Origin: Amphiura filiformis
Lineage: Eukaryota > Echinodermata > Ophiuroidea > Amphilepidida > Amphiuridae
NCBI RefSeq assembly: GCF_039555335.1
Contig: NC_092635.1
Location: forward strand, 50,922,052 to 50,986,051
Length of the DNA: 64,000 bases
Direction: 5' to 3'
The notes beneath the pieces are model-generated. The model was given only the letters and a program-made list of their open reading frames with translations, was not told the origin of the DNA and did not search any database. A program made the position numbers and the translations under genes. Shown piece after piece: positions 1 to 12,800 of the stretch. Position 1 is the first letter of the stretch. Each line of letters opens with the position of its first letter.

Positions 1-200
1 TAGGTAATTCCTTGTAAAATGTACAATTTATTTTGATTTAAATCATGAGGGGCATATCTGTGAAGGAGATTCCGAGGTCCAAAGCAAATGTTTTGGTTTA
101 CCACAAAGCCCGACATATAACTGATGCTAAGTTATTAGCCAAATCCATAACCATCATTTTGAACACACTTTTCAGACAATAACAAGATTATATTCTCTAA

Positions 201-507
201 GGGGGATATCATTTTCTTCGAAAAGGGGGGTCCCAAAAATACTGGGGAGGTCATAAAATTTTGATAAGAAAAATGGGGGGGTCATAAAATTTTGATGACC
301 AAAATGTAGGAGTCACAAGATGGCCACAGATAGTGTGTTTATCATATTCAAGAAGACTGATTTCAATACAATTTTAGCCTGATTAGGGGGTAAGGTGTAT
401 CGGTGGTGGGGGTCATAAAATTTCTGTTGCCGAAATAGGGGGGTCCCAATTTTATTGATGCCAACTTTTTGTAAATTTGGGACCCCCTTCAGAAGAAAAT
501 GACAGCC
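201..507. repeat. Palindromic MITE-like element with GGGGTCATAAAATTTT units
   Basis: The ends are inverted (TCATTTTCTTC followed by a G-run on the left; a C-run before GAAGAAAATGA on the right). The inside repeats GGGGGTCATAAAATTTTGAT several times with decay. Confidence 0.55.
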
Positions 508-1161
508 GCATAAAATTGTGGCTTCAGAATATGTTTAAAAAAATCAAGATATGATTGAAGTTTAATCATCTATGGTTCAATAAACAAACAATAAAATCAT
601 TCCACAATGAATGAAGAGACTGAGAGGTCATGAGAGAGCGATATCAAGTTTATTTTGTTGATCTTTTTACAGGACCTGTAATATTAACCACTAGCCAGTC
701 GGCCCAGCCCAACATTGTGGCTTCAGAATGTGTTAAAAAATCAAGTTATGAATGAAGTTCAATCATCTGTGGAACAAACAAGAAAATTATGGAATGATGA
801 CACTGAGATTCCGATTGAGAGCACGATATTTGCACCTATTACCTGAAAAATTAACTTCTACTTCCTCTTTTTTTTCCAAAAAACTTAGACATCAAGGCAT
901 TAACAGCTGTTATCATTATGATAAAGCTGATGGGTTGGCGCCTAGATAGCTATTAACCTCCTTTTTGAAGCTGGTCCGTTTCACAATTCCAGTAATTGTT
1001 TAATGAACAATCAATAAAATTGTGACACAATGATCAGACTCAGAGCCCAACTGAGAGAGTGATATTTTGTGTATCTTATAGGACCAATTTGTGGCATTTA
1101 CCTGAAAAATTAACCTCTATTCCTCTTTTTTCCATAAACTTGCATATATTGGCATGTGACA
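508..1161. repeat. Degenerate tandem repeat, unit about 200-250 bp
   Basis: ATTGTGGCTTCAGAAT recurs at 515 and 714. The following text (caatcatctrtgg; aataaaatyrt; ctgaaaaattaact) repeats into a third, more diverged copy ending near 1135. No coding signal. Confidence 0.55.
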
Positions 1162-1384
1162 TACCGTAAACGTTCGCCTAATGGCGCACCTGGGCTCCTT
1201 TGCCTTGGGGTAAATTTCATGTACAAATAGAGAGCTCCCTCCTCTGAAAATCCCAATAAGAATTAAGGGTATGTGTCCTTTATTTGCTGGTGAGATTTTT
1301 ATGGGAGGGCACTTTTAGTTTGTGCCGAAAAATTCCAGTTATGTCAAGGGAGCCCATAGCGCCATTAGGCGAACGTTTACGGTA
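1162..1384. mobile_element. MITE with TACCGTAAACG terminal inverted repeats
   Basis: The termini are inverted repeats beginning TACCGTAAACGTTCGCCTAA and continuing past ATGGCGC, exact over about 26 bp. A possible TA target duplication is part of each end. Confidence 0.85.
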
Positions 1385-1837
1385 TGTGCCTGTCAATACA
1401 CACCCTTTCTTCCTGCAAATCTGCCACCCAATGACCCACTTTTTTCATTATGCTAACACCCAATGCCAGGCATGGAAGCTACAGCCAATGACCCTCTATC
1501 TTCATTTTTAGCTAAAAAAACACCATAGTTGAGGCCAACACAGGGTAAAATTGCAAACTTTTGTGTGCTTTGCATACAAGGGCCCAGTAAATTACAGAAT
1601 AAAATTTAAAATACCACCCAATGATCCTAATTTTTGGCTAAAAATTTGAATGCACATATTTGATTTTTTTCTTGTAATTTTGCGGTCACTACACATGTAG
1701 ATCTGAAAATCAGAATTGTGCAATAAGTGATCCCTCATTATAATTATGCAGACATATGTTGCATTAACGTAACTACATTTTAATTGAGAGTAATAAAAAC
1801 CTTTTCATGTCCATTTATTGAATATGTTACTACTGTA
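1385..1837. other. AT-rich stretch without recognisable features
   Basis: Only short frames and a decayed repeat of CACCCAATGAYCC phrases were seen. Confidence 0.4.
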
Positions 1838-2415
1838 CTCCCATTCCAGAAAAATACAGCACTAATTTGGGATTAAAAAATATTATCAACTTCTGCCAAA
1901 TGAAACATTGATCAATCCTAATCATTCATTTAGTTCTAACTGGCAACAAATGTTAAATTTCACTATAAAATTTATGAATTAAGGGCCAAAAACATGCATT
2001 TTTAGGGTGTTTTTCACATGTTGTGACAATCAAGTTTAAAGACTTGTACGAAGTCTAATTTCAATTTGTGCATTTTAATTTTTGGAAAAGACACGTTTCA
2101 TTCTTATAATCAATCATTTAATTAAAGTAACACAAAAAAGTGAAAATTAGAGCAAAATTTCGACATATAATATAATCTTGTTTCAGTCTTTGAGTAGTGA
2201 CTCGATTGTCAGAAAACATGCTGAAATACATGTTTTTGGCTCTTTTTTCAAGAAATTAGTAAAATAGTGACCTTTTTCTTTTATCTCTACTATCTCTACA
2301 TGTAGTTAGTAATAAATGAATGATTAGGAGTGAGCTATATCATTCCACTTTGCAGAAGTTGCTAATATTTTTTTAAAATCCCAAAAAATTAGTGCTGTAG
2401 TTTTCTGGAATGGGG
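1838..2415. repeat. Fold-back element, arms about 100 bp
   Basis: CCCATTCCAGAAAAATACAG and the text after it up to CATTCATTTAG return inverted at 2313-2413 with moderate divergence. Confidence 0.7.
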
Positions 2416-2717
2416 ACTAGTGATTAAAACATATTTATTTTTACGATTCTTATTTCTCATCACATTTGATTGCTTATTGATAAGGGAATGCATTTATCAT
2501 CATAATAACATTATTATGTGCACTGGCCTACTCTGGTGAAAGATTAAAATTTGTTCATCCTATTAACCCAGAGAACTAAGTATAATAATTTTCATACTTA
2601 TGTGACTTTGTGTATTTGTTATAAATATGCAGTTCTGATGCCTTCTGCTAGGAATGTGACGAACACCATTCGAACTTAATACCTATAGATTTATATCTTC
2701 CGCTCTTCTCCAACATG

Positions 2718-2791
2718 CCTCTTTAGCTCAGTTGGTTAGAGCGTCTTTCTAGTAATACGAAGGTCACCGGTTCGAATCCGGCCGGATGCAC
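2718..2791 (+). tRNA. tRNA-like sequence, probably a pseudogene or SINE head
   Basis: The A box (TAGCTCAGTTGG) and B box (GGTTCGAATCC) are perfect. The D stem GCTC/GAGC is intact, and a T-run at about 2797 could end pol III transcription. The acceptor stem pairs at only five of seven positions. The anticodon arm pairs only with an over-long loop containing TAGTAATAC. The arms resemble tRNA-Ile or tRNA-Thr. A true tRNA gene is possible but less likely. Confidence 0.5.
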
Positions 2792-2859
2792 TGTGGTTTT
2801 TTTTCAACGTTTATGTGCACAGGCCTACTCTGGGGAAAGATTAAAATTTGTTCATCCTA

Positions 2860-3523
2860 TTAAGGGATCTAAAATGAGCGTTTATTGCGTTTCGACAGTA
2901 TTTTTTGTGGCACATGAGAGCACCTCAGACCTATCGAATTGTATTCTGAATACTGAAGCATGTCTTTCTGATATCAAATAATTTTCATTTTTGAAAATCA
3001 CAATATAATACAAATTTTATGACAAATTATAAAAATTGATATTTTTGAATTTTTGATATAACAGTCCTCGAAGTAAATTATATAAATCTAATGATATATT
3101 CTTAAAGTGTATGTAGCAGGGAGGAAAAGCCGACGGTCAATTGAAAATTTGGACCTTTCATATTAAAGATATGGATTTTTGTTCCAAAAAGACCTAATTT
3201 TTTTGGGTGTTTTGGGAAAAAAATCCATATCTTCAATCTGAAAAGGTCAAAATTTTCAATTGATCTTCGACTTTCAACCCACCTACATGCACTTTAAGTA
3301 TAAATCATCAGATTTATAAAGTTTACTTCAAGTACTGTTAAATATCAAAATATCAATTTTTAATGATTTGCCATAAAATGTGTATTAAATTGCAATTTCA
3401 AAAATTCAAAATTATTTGATATCAGAATGACATTCTTTGTATTCAGAATGCAATTCGATATGTCTGATGTGCTCTAATGTCCCAAAATAAATACTGTCCA
3501 AACGTTCATACCCCAGCCCTTAA
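2860..3523. mobile_element. Long-arm fold-back element, TTAA target, copy 1
   Basis: Two arms of about 300 bp face each other (TGAGAGCACCTCAGACCTAT on the left; its diverged inverse near 3440-3475 on the right). TTAA at 2860-2863 and 3520-3523 brackets it, and the flanks match an uninterrupted copy at 2518-2606. Further copies lie at 12958-13505 and 20434-21113. Confidence 0.9.
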
Positions 3524-3753
3524 CCCAGAGAACTAAATATAATAATTTTCAACATTATTTTTTATTGCTTAAAAATCGACCATGTCATGGTCTAGACTTT
3601 GTATAGATATGCAGCCTTGCATGGAATTAATAACACCTGTCCAAAGGCAGTCCCAGATCAATGCCAAATATGGAAAGTACAACCTTTGACCTTGGCCAAA
3701 CAGCAGCATATGGAGATGGGAAACTGTACACATCATTACACAAACACACTTAC

Positions 3754-3812
3754 CACAGCTGGCCAAAAGGGGTAATTGCGGATCTTCGCCCACACGATAT
3801 CACCTTCATTGA
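3754..3812 (-). other. Coding exon 5 of the PWWP gene: N-terminal half of the PWWP domain
   Basis: A TTTACAG acceptor precedes 3812 and a GTAAGT donor follows 3754. The 59-nt exon gives 19 whole codons reading NEGDIVWAKIRNYPFWPAV after a split Ile codon. G-D-I-V-W-A-K followed by Y-P-F-W-P-A is the classic beta1-beta2 arch of a PWWP domain, with Phe in place of the first Trp of the name-giving motif. This exon is too short to stand out as an ORF, yet it identifies the gene. The domain's later strands and helices were not found in 1-3750. Confidence 0.88.
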
Positions 3813-6800
3813 CTGTAAATAATAGAAAGTAATGCACTATTAAATATGATTCCCACAAAATATACTGTTATAATGGAAATTTTCAAGTGTGTAATTTTTC
3901 ACGCGTTGCAATTTTCATTTGTTTTTAAATTTGTGATTCTAAGCTTTCATACATTGAACTTTACACAGAAGATGTTATTTTTTTGGTAGCGGCTTGGAGC
4001 ATGAAAATAAATGAAGCGCGAAAATTACCACTTTGACAGTACTGTAGATCAGACAACACTTCTCATTTTACATTTACATATGTGACCCCTCAGCACAACT
4101 GAGCCCTGAAGTCGCCAATCATCATTTTTGAGATATTCAACCAAAATATTCTGCTTGAAAGTAGCTTTAAAATGATGTATGTCTATAGTACTTGACATTT
4201 AAGTAGTGAAAAATCAATAAAACAGTCAATAAATCCTTTGTTTCCTATTGTTTATTGTTAAGTTCGATGGAGCATATCTCAATAGTGGCACTGGCGACAT
4301 CCGGGCTCAGTTGTGGAGGATGGTCACATATACGTAACGTGTCATGTCAAAAGGAGACACTTTTGGACAGGTTATCAATTTTGAGGTTTTTGAGATATTT
4401 TGCTCCACAACGCCGTTTTCCCCAATGAAATTGGACATTCCTAAGCAAAGATGTTGAGTTAGTAAGTTATGGTATTATAAAATTGGAAATTGAGATATCG
4501 GGCTTTAAAAATATTATTGATAATTAGGAATTACCTTGACAAATGTCTCAAAAAATACAACATGCCAGTTATATTACGGTCTGAAAGTATCAGACAATAT
4601 TTTTAACGTTAATAACATCAAAAATTCGCAACAAACCCAAATTGTGAAAAAAATCAGGTCAACGGCCGGGAGTCAATGTGTGATACGCGTCATCTTTTTG
4701 CGCTCCAGCGTGAGATGGGCGCGGTGACATCTGCGATGTACGCATAACACTAGCAAATCATGGATCGTGTTAATTGGGTTCCAACGCTGCGTGACGCAGC
4801 TTGTTTATACCCTGTGTACTGGTCATAAACGGAATTTATGACCAGCAAAAAAAAAGGCCCAAATCCAATCAGAAACGTTGTTATATCGTGAGTATGTATG
4901 AACAGACCTTTACAATTTATGACCACTGCCACTCACCATAGCTTCCCAACTTGATTTTGTGTAAGCTTGCTAAAACTGACAAGATCGCCCGCTGTGAATT
5001 TCACAGAACTGCCAATTCAAGATCGCATGCTGTGAACTTCACAGAACTGTCAATTTGAGATATACAGCTTGTGTACACAATCAATGTATTTTTAGTACAG
5101 TACAGTCAGTCATGCGTACGTAAATGTTGAACATTGCAGACAGAATTGGTTTTCATACATGAACATGGTATGTGTGAACAGTTGGACATCATATACTGTG
5201 GTCAAACCACAAAAACCTCACCACTGCACATTATTTTCAGTGGTGTCACTAAGGGGTGGGGGTAAGGGAGGGTATTTGGAGGGGGTGCTGAAACAAACAC
5301 ATGAATCAGTTTGTGTTCAGTTCAGAAACAAAAACCAATTTCTAATTTCTTCCTAAAAAATCCTGTCACAAAATACAAATTTTTGTCTGTATCTACATAA
5401 AAAATGTCGGTGAGTGATTGATTGAACCTAAAACTTCAAGGGCTTCTGGTAGCCCTAAGGTAGGCCAGGGCCACTGAACCCGAACCATCAGGCTAGCATA
5501 AGTACACAATTCGTTTCATAAATTCTGTTGTGCTTTGATAAATAATATACCATTTATACCATCACCATAACTGAATACAGAAATGTGACCACACTTCATA
5601 TGCATCTTTTATCTCACAACGACTTTATCCCACAATTATGTCTGCCAACTATTCTATATTTCATATTATTATGTTTTGATGAATCCAAGTGTGTGAAAAT
5701 ATTGGATCCAAAACATAATAATGATCAAATTGGATGCTTTACGCCCAATATTTATTGGTCTCACTATGAGTTTTAAAATATTGGACTCGACTATATCTCG
5801 ACCAATAAATATGGGCTCAATCAATCCAATTTTATATCAAAATCTGTGTATTTATGATGACCAATAATTCTGGGTCATCACACAACTGTTGGGCGCAGCA
5901 CTTACGCTGTTGCCATGGTTGCACTTTGCATAATGAGTGTCATTGGTGAGCACTAATGTGAATTTACACATTACAACCTGCTCATGCCTGGTGCATGTAT
6001 ACCTGGTTTTCTGAACATTTCCGATGTTGATTTGAAAAGGTACACGCAACATTAAATTTGCTTTTGTTTAAAAATAACTTTCTATTAAAGCCTTAATGTA
6101 CGATTTCCGTCCAAATTTTAATTTTGTTATTCTTTATTCAAAATGTTGAAATAATATTAGTAATAACTGCCGGGAAGGGTTGCTGTCCATTTTAAGCTGA
6201 AATAACAAGGTAAAGTGAAAAAAACCCAACTGGTTATTTTGGCCATTTAACATGCAGTTCTATGGGAGGACATATTATCATAATTTTTAAATTATGATAA
6301 TATGTCGAACTTTGCTCTGTTGACCTACAAAGACAACAAATTTGGCCGATTCCATTTAGGTGCAAGTTGGGACATGTGTAAACATTACAAATATGCAAAA
6401 AAATCAGGTTTGAAAAAAATTAACAAATTTCATATTATAAGATTGTACATTATGGCTTTAAACCTACTTTTGTTTGACTCTTGACTGAGTACATCTGGCA
6501 AGTCGTCATCAGAACTCTGGTTGGATTCTAAGTCTGCATCATCATATGAATGATCCATCACACCATTCAGGTCTATATCTGCCATGCTCTGGCTGAATAT
6601 ATCAGAACTGCTGAAATTATTAAGGAGAATTTTGTGTGCAATTAACATAATTTAATAAATACCCCCTCCCATGTCCCCAGCAAATACTAATAAATGTATT
6701 ACATTGCCAATTGCTTTCTTATGTAAAACTGGTTTTCAGCAACAAGAGTGCCTAACCTCTCACACGGTCAAAGCTTTGATGTGATCTTATCTCGTCATCA

Positions 6801-9800
6801 TATGAATATGATAATGTTATTTAGACAGGTTATCGGATCATCACATAATCTTGTGTAAAATAAATGCCGAGAACTTGAGAAGCTAGTTGAATGTAAGGAA
6901 GTTAAAAGTTTTAGACACATCCATAAGGCCAAATAAAAAGAAATTTGGTCTCAAGAACAAATGGACAAAAAGTGAAGTGGTTGGCGATTAAAATTTTTTT
7001 AGGGCTATGCAAAATACATTTCATTTTTAATGCATTTTTGGGCCTCCTGTTTTTCTCTGATTATGTCCCCGTTTGATGGTGTTTACAAATACACCCCTAC
7101 ATACATACAAACACACACACACACATGATAATGTTGTTTACTCACCTATGGGATGATTGAGAGTTGCTTATTACACCTTGAACACCAGTAGAGTCTTGTC
7201 CTATAATACAAAACAAATAGCTGCTAGATGTAATGTACGTACAACACAGAATACACAAATTGTCAAATGTTTACAGGGCAGCTATTGCAGATAGCGCTTC
7301 CTTGTACTATATCCTTAAAATAATTTCAGAGCAAAGTAGAGCTTCAAGAGACAACTGCTTCACCAAATGAACAACAAGCACTTAACAATCCATTTGATCA
7401 TTTAATAGCTTTTGCACATTTTATAAAATGATAAGACTGCATGTACTTCTATTCTGTAAGTGTTGATGGCTATCCTCACTGACAAGAAGCTTGGGCATGC
7501 ATGCTAGCTAGCTATGGTTTCCGAATTCTGCAGTCTCACTTGTTCATGAATATGATTACTTGCCGGAGTATATATGCTTTTATCCGTACTTCAATATCAG
7601 ATGTTGTCTTTATCAGATCGTTTTTACATTTGACACATGTACAGTTTAACTTATTGACATAACACAGTTGTGCATGTTCCAAATTATGTCAGCATCTGAA
7701 TTTTGTTCCGGTTGAGTTATTCAATTATTGTTTCCTTAATTAATCAATACAGTGGAAATGAAATGCCCATTTATTTTGAGACAATTTATAAAACAATTGG
7801 TAATAAAATGCTTCTTCCTGACAAAGTACATTAAATTCAATGCTTTGTTAGCCACAGTTTGCTTTAATTGTGGCGTGATACAGGAACTTGCTGATTACTT
7901 TATATGTACCAACTTCCTTAAAGGAAAAAAAACACATAATATTAACACAATTACATAAGTTAATTGCACTTTATAGAAATTCTGTAACCCAATTGTTAAT
8001 TTTCCACTGATTTATTCTACCTTTCAAATTGGAGAAATTTAATAATAAATAAAAAGCTCAAGTTGTGAGTAAAATTTTTGGGTTTGTCAAACAAAAATAG
8101 GAAATAAAATAATACAATATTTAGTTGCCTTATTTATTGATTTCAATAGGTGTATAGAACAATTTCCTTTTTTTTCTCATTTTTGATTTTTACTTTTTAA
8201 GTCTGGATTTAATCAAAAATATGCATATTGCATATATTGATCTTTAGTTAAAAGTATGATAATTGTGAACCCTGAGTGAACATACTACAACATAGAGATG
8301 AACAATCATACACACACCCCCTACTTGTAATTACCTGCAACCGAGGACCTCATTCTGTATATGATTTAATCCTATCTAACCAAGGATGCACACTCTCATT
8401 TTTAATCGACTCACATGGACCTACCCAACACACCAGACCACTTACTATCCAACCAAGGCCCGTCCTGTACCCCCTAAACATGGACCCATTTTAAATGCAT
8501 TTTTACGTTATTTGTGATCTCCTGGTTATATCCATGCAACTGAGGATGTCCACAGTTGGAGGTGTCCTCATTTATGATGTGTGTATCCATGTATACGTAG
8601 GTCCTCGCTTGCATGTAATTACAAACACACACACACAACACTCTTCTAGCTATCTGTGGGTTGGCACTTTATGAGTGGAATGTCATAGATGTCTCTACAT
8701 TTGTCACAGAAAACAAACACCCACTGTATATGCATTGTACAATGCATGCTGCTATTTTTAGAGCACATCAGTTTTTGTGATTTTCCTGTTTTGTGGAATA
8801 TTCTCACAAGCTTACTTTGCAGAATTAAAATGAAAGTTTAAAGGGCATTTCGTGATCCACAGCCTCATCCCCCACTTTTCTCAAAAAAGTTGAGATTTTT
8901 ATATCACTGGAAACCTCTGGCTACATAATGTTTATGTACAAAATATTTCTTGCAGATTAATTCATTTTGCAAAGATATCGTGAAATTTGAATTTCGTTCT
9001 GGTGCACCAGAACGAAATTACAACGCATTGTCTATGGAGCAGTATAATACACTTAAACATGCATAACTCGCAAACGCAAAATCGGATTCAACTGAAATTT
9101 TGGGAATAGGCTTTTTTCGTGGATATCTACTGAAAAATGTCATAAAAAGAGATTGCTAGGATCACGAAACACTCCTTTAATGCAACTCTAAAAAATATTA
9201 TATAAAATACATTTTTGTGTGTTGTTATCTTCATACTTCCTGTCCATTCACAAAAATAAAAATGTAGTGAAAATAGCAATGTATACAGTAAAGTGGTAAT
9301 TTTTGTGGGTGTAATTTTTTGCGCTTTGCCGATTTTGAACCACATTGCTTGGTTTTAATTTCACGATTTTGGGTTTTCTTACATAGACCCTGGCATAAAA
9401 GAACATATTTGCATGTTTTATTTTTGCGGTAGCTTTGTCGGGCATGAAAAGCGCAAAATGAATGTACTGCGAAAATGTATGCTTTTACAGTATTGTGACG
9501 GTTATCACTGAAACTTACCTGTTGCCAAATGATCCATTGGTGCAAACACATCGTCATCATCATCATCAAAAGATGGCAGGGGACTTCTACCCACTCTTCC
9601 TGTTTTCTTCCCCGTCTGTTTCTTTCTTCTCTGTTGTCCTGTTTTTCTTTGTTTGTTCTTTGCTGTGTTTGGCCTAACCCTTGGCTTCTTGGTTGCTGGA
9701 GGTGCAGAATTTTCAGCTTCAGGAACCTCAGCTCTTGACTTATGATCTTCTGCGAGCTTGACATCTACTTGTGCATCAGGGATCTTTTTGTTTGACCTAG

Positions 9801-12800
9801 CCCTGGGCCTCTTGCTTGTTAGAGGTACAGAAACATCTGCCTCAGCTTCAGGAACATCAGCTCCTGACTTGCAATCTTCTGGGATCTTGCCATCTACTGG
9901 TGGGTCAGGGATCTTTATGTTTGACCTAGCCTTTGGCTTCTTGCTTTTTGGAGGTGCAGATATATCAGCTTCAGCTTCAGGAACCCCAGCTCCTGTCTTG
10001 CAATTCTCTGGGATCTTGACATCTACTGGTGCTCCAGGGATGTTTGTGTTTGAGCTAGCCTTAGTTCTATTGCTTGCAGGAGGTGCAGAAGTACCTGACT
10101 CAGCTTCTGGATCCTCAACTCCTGACTTGCAATCTTCAAGGACTTTGACATCTGCTGGTGATTTAGGGATCATTGAGCATAGCCTCTTGCTTGCTGGAGG
10201 TGCAGAAGTATCATAATCCAATTCAGGAACCTCAACTCCTGTCTTGCAATCTTCAGGGATCTTGACATCTGCTGGTGCTTCAGGGATTTTTGAGCTAGCC
10301 TTTGGCCTCTTGCTTGCTGGAGGAGCAAAAGTATCTGCTTCACCTTCAGGAACCTCAGTCCCTCTCTTACAATCTTCTGGGATCTTAACATCTGCTGGTG
10401 CATCAGGGATCTTTACATTTGTGCTAGCCTTTGGCCTCTTGCTTGTTGGAGGTGCGGAAGTATCAGACTCAGCTTTAGGAACTTCAGTTCCTGACTTGCA
10501 ATCTTCTGGGACCTTGGCATCTGCTGGTGCTCCAGCGATCTTTTTGCTTGACCTAGCCTTTGGCTTCTTGCTTGAAGGAGGTGCACAAATATCCATCTCA
10601 GCTTCAGGAACTTCAACTCCTGACTTGTTCTTTTCAGGGACCTTGACATCTGCTGGTGCTTCAGGGATCTTTTTGTTTGACCTAGCCTTTAACCTTTTGG
10701 TTGTTGGAGGTGCAGAAGTTGCCCTGATCCTGATGGAAGGCTTTCGCTTCCTGCTGCTCCTACGGGGACTAAGCTGAACTGCTGTTGTGTCCTGACCTTG
10801 GTTGGAGTCTGTTGAGAAACCAGATATTCAATGAAAAGGATGGTAGCAAAGGTATTTCTTGAATGGAACAGATTACACTGACCAATATTCTTAATGTACA
10901 TTGTAAGGGTACAGTTAGGAGGACCTAATTGGAGGACCATGTGTCTGCACACACACACTATACATTTACACACTCCAGTGGCATATGTGTGATTTTAGCT
11001 GGGAGGGATCCATAATGGGGTGCAAGGGCCAAACAAGCAAAAAAGAAACACACCTACATAGGGAAAATGGAGGAAGAGCCCATGAAAAAAAGAAGAAGAA
11101 AGGATTGACCTACCGACCCTCCAAAACAATTTATTTTTATATTTGGTCAATTTTTTTAATACATTTTTTAAAATATTGGCCCAAAACATGCTTTTTTAGG
11201 TGTAAATTGCATGCTATAAAGACTTGAATAAAAGGCTAATGTCAGTCTATATTATGCATTCTGATTTTTTTGCTATAAAGACTCAAATTAAGAGAGGAAG
11301 AAGCACTGAGGATCATCCTATAGTATGCATATATGTACACATGATTTTGAATACACAGACCTGTGCCAAGTCTGTGACTTCTGTGACAATTATCGTCAGA
11401 AAATCTAGATCCAAAACTTGACTGAACAACAAGGAATTTCATTTAATTCCCAGCTAGCCAACCTAAAAGCAATTGGGATTTCAAAAGCCATATTTCATCT
11501 GGCATTATCGCACAATTTTACAAATGTGCACACAAGCTTTGAGATAAACCTTTTTTTTTACCCTATATTGTATTCCACATATAAGTACAGTGCCCTGTCT
11601 ATAAATAATACAAATTTATGCAGCTTCCTTTAGAACTTAAATCTGTTTTTAAGCACTTTCAATTGGGTTTCAGTACAATGAGGTAAAAATGCTGATTTTT
11701 GTAAAAATGAATATTTCACATATGTGTAATTTTTTGCGGTTGGCCAATTTTGAACTGTTTCCCTTGTTTTTAAATTTGTGTTTATAAGCTTCCATACACT
11801 AACCTATATGATAATTATACATAAGGAATATATTCACTTGATATTATTTTCGTGGTAGTTGCTTTGGAATCAAAAAGCACAAAAATAAAATATAGCGCAA
11901 AAATGTCTACATTTACAGTATCACAGGTTTGCAACAGCTGTGATACATGCACATGTCCATGTATATAATGAGTACCTATTATCACTAGGATCCACAACAT
12001 GCTCACCTACCAGGGCACAGTTCTTTAACCCCAATACATTTGTACATTCATTAACTGACCTTTGAAAATTTGGGGACAAAAACTCATACTCTGTAACTTG
12101 AGGTAAAATTTTGCACTATGGTTGTTTAATTGAGGTTATTGAACTATACCATTGGGATGAGGCCGTTGCGGTCTATAGTGTATCATGGACTTTAGAAATT
12201 ACCAGGGGAAATCCCCAGCACTGCTTTGCATAAAAAATGCTGTTGTTTGACTCACAAAATAGGTCTATGGTTAGAGAGGATGCTTGTTTCAAAAATGCAA
12301 ATATCTGAATTTCAATCAATATCGGGGTGTGTGGCAAATGATTGATTATCTCTTTACTAATTTATTGGCAAAATAACACAATGAAGAGAATATAAAATAT
12401 AGAATTTTTTTTTCAAAATAGCCCCAAAACAAAGGTGAACCAGGGTGAAAAAAAAAAACACCCAAAAGCACAACAATCACCCTTATTGAAAAACTAACAT
12501 TGAAAAGAATAAAATGTTTTTGCTGGGAAGAGATCATAGGGAATTTCCATTCACAAGCATCACACATGATGGTTTAATTTTTTTCTTGATATTCAAGCTT
12601 GCAAGTAACGATCTCTTTTACCCACATCTGTGTAGGTTAGAGAGAGCACATTCAAACTCATGTTAAATCTCTACACCACCAGGTATTCCGGGCCAGGCGT
12701 GGAATAGCGAGGTCACGAATGGCCAGGAAGTGGAATTGTAACTTCACTGGAAAATCAGTTTAGAATGCTTCCCTATAAATTACTTGACAAATACACATAA

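Noticed and set aside
6430..6467. Continuation of exon 4 of the PWWP gene into SRFKAIMYNLII
   Set aside because: This is MITE terminal sequence. The donor GTAGGT at 6467 gives phase 1, as the PWWP exon requires.
9758..10777. Long plus-strand open frames (152 and 177 residues) opposite the repeat exon
   Set aside because: They are antisense to an exon made of 129-nt repeats lacking stops in several frames. They have no splice context, and the sense frame joins other exons correctly.
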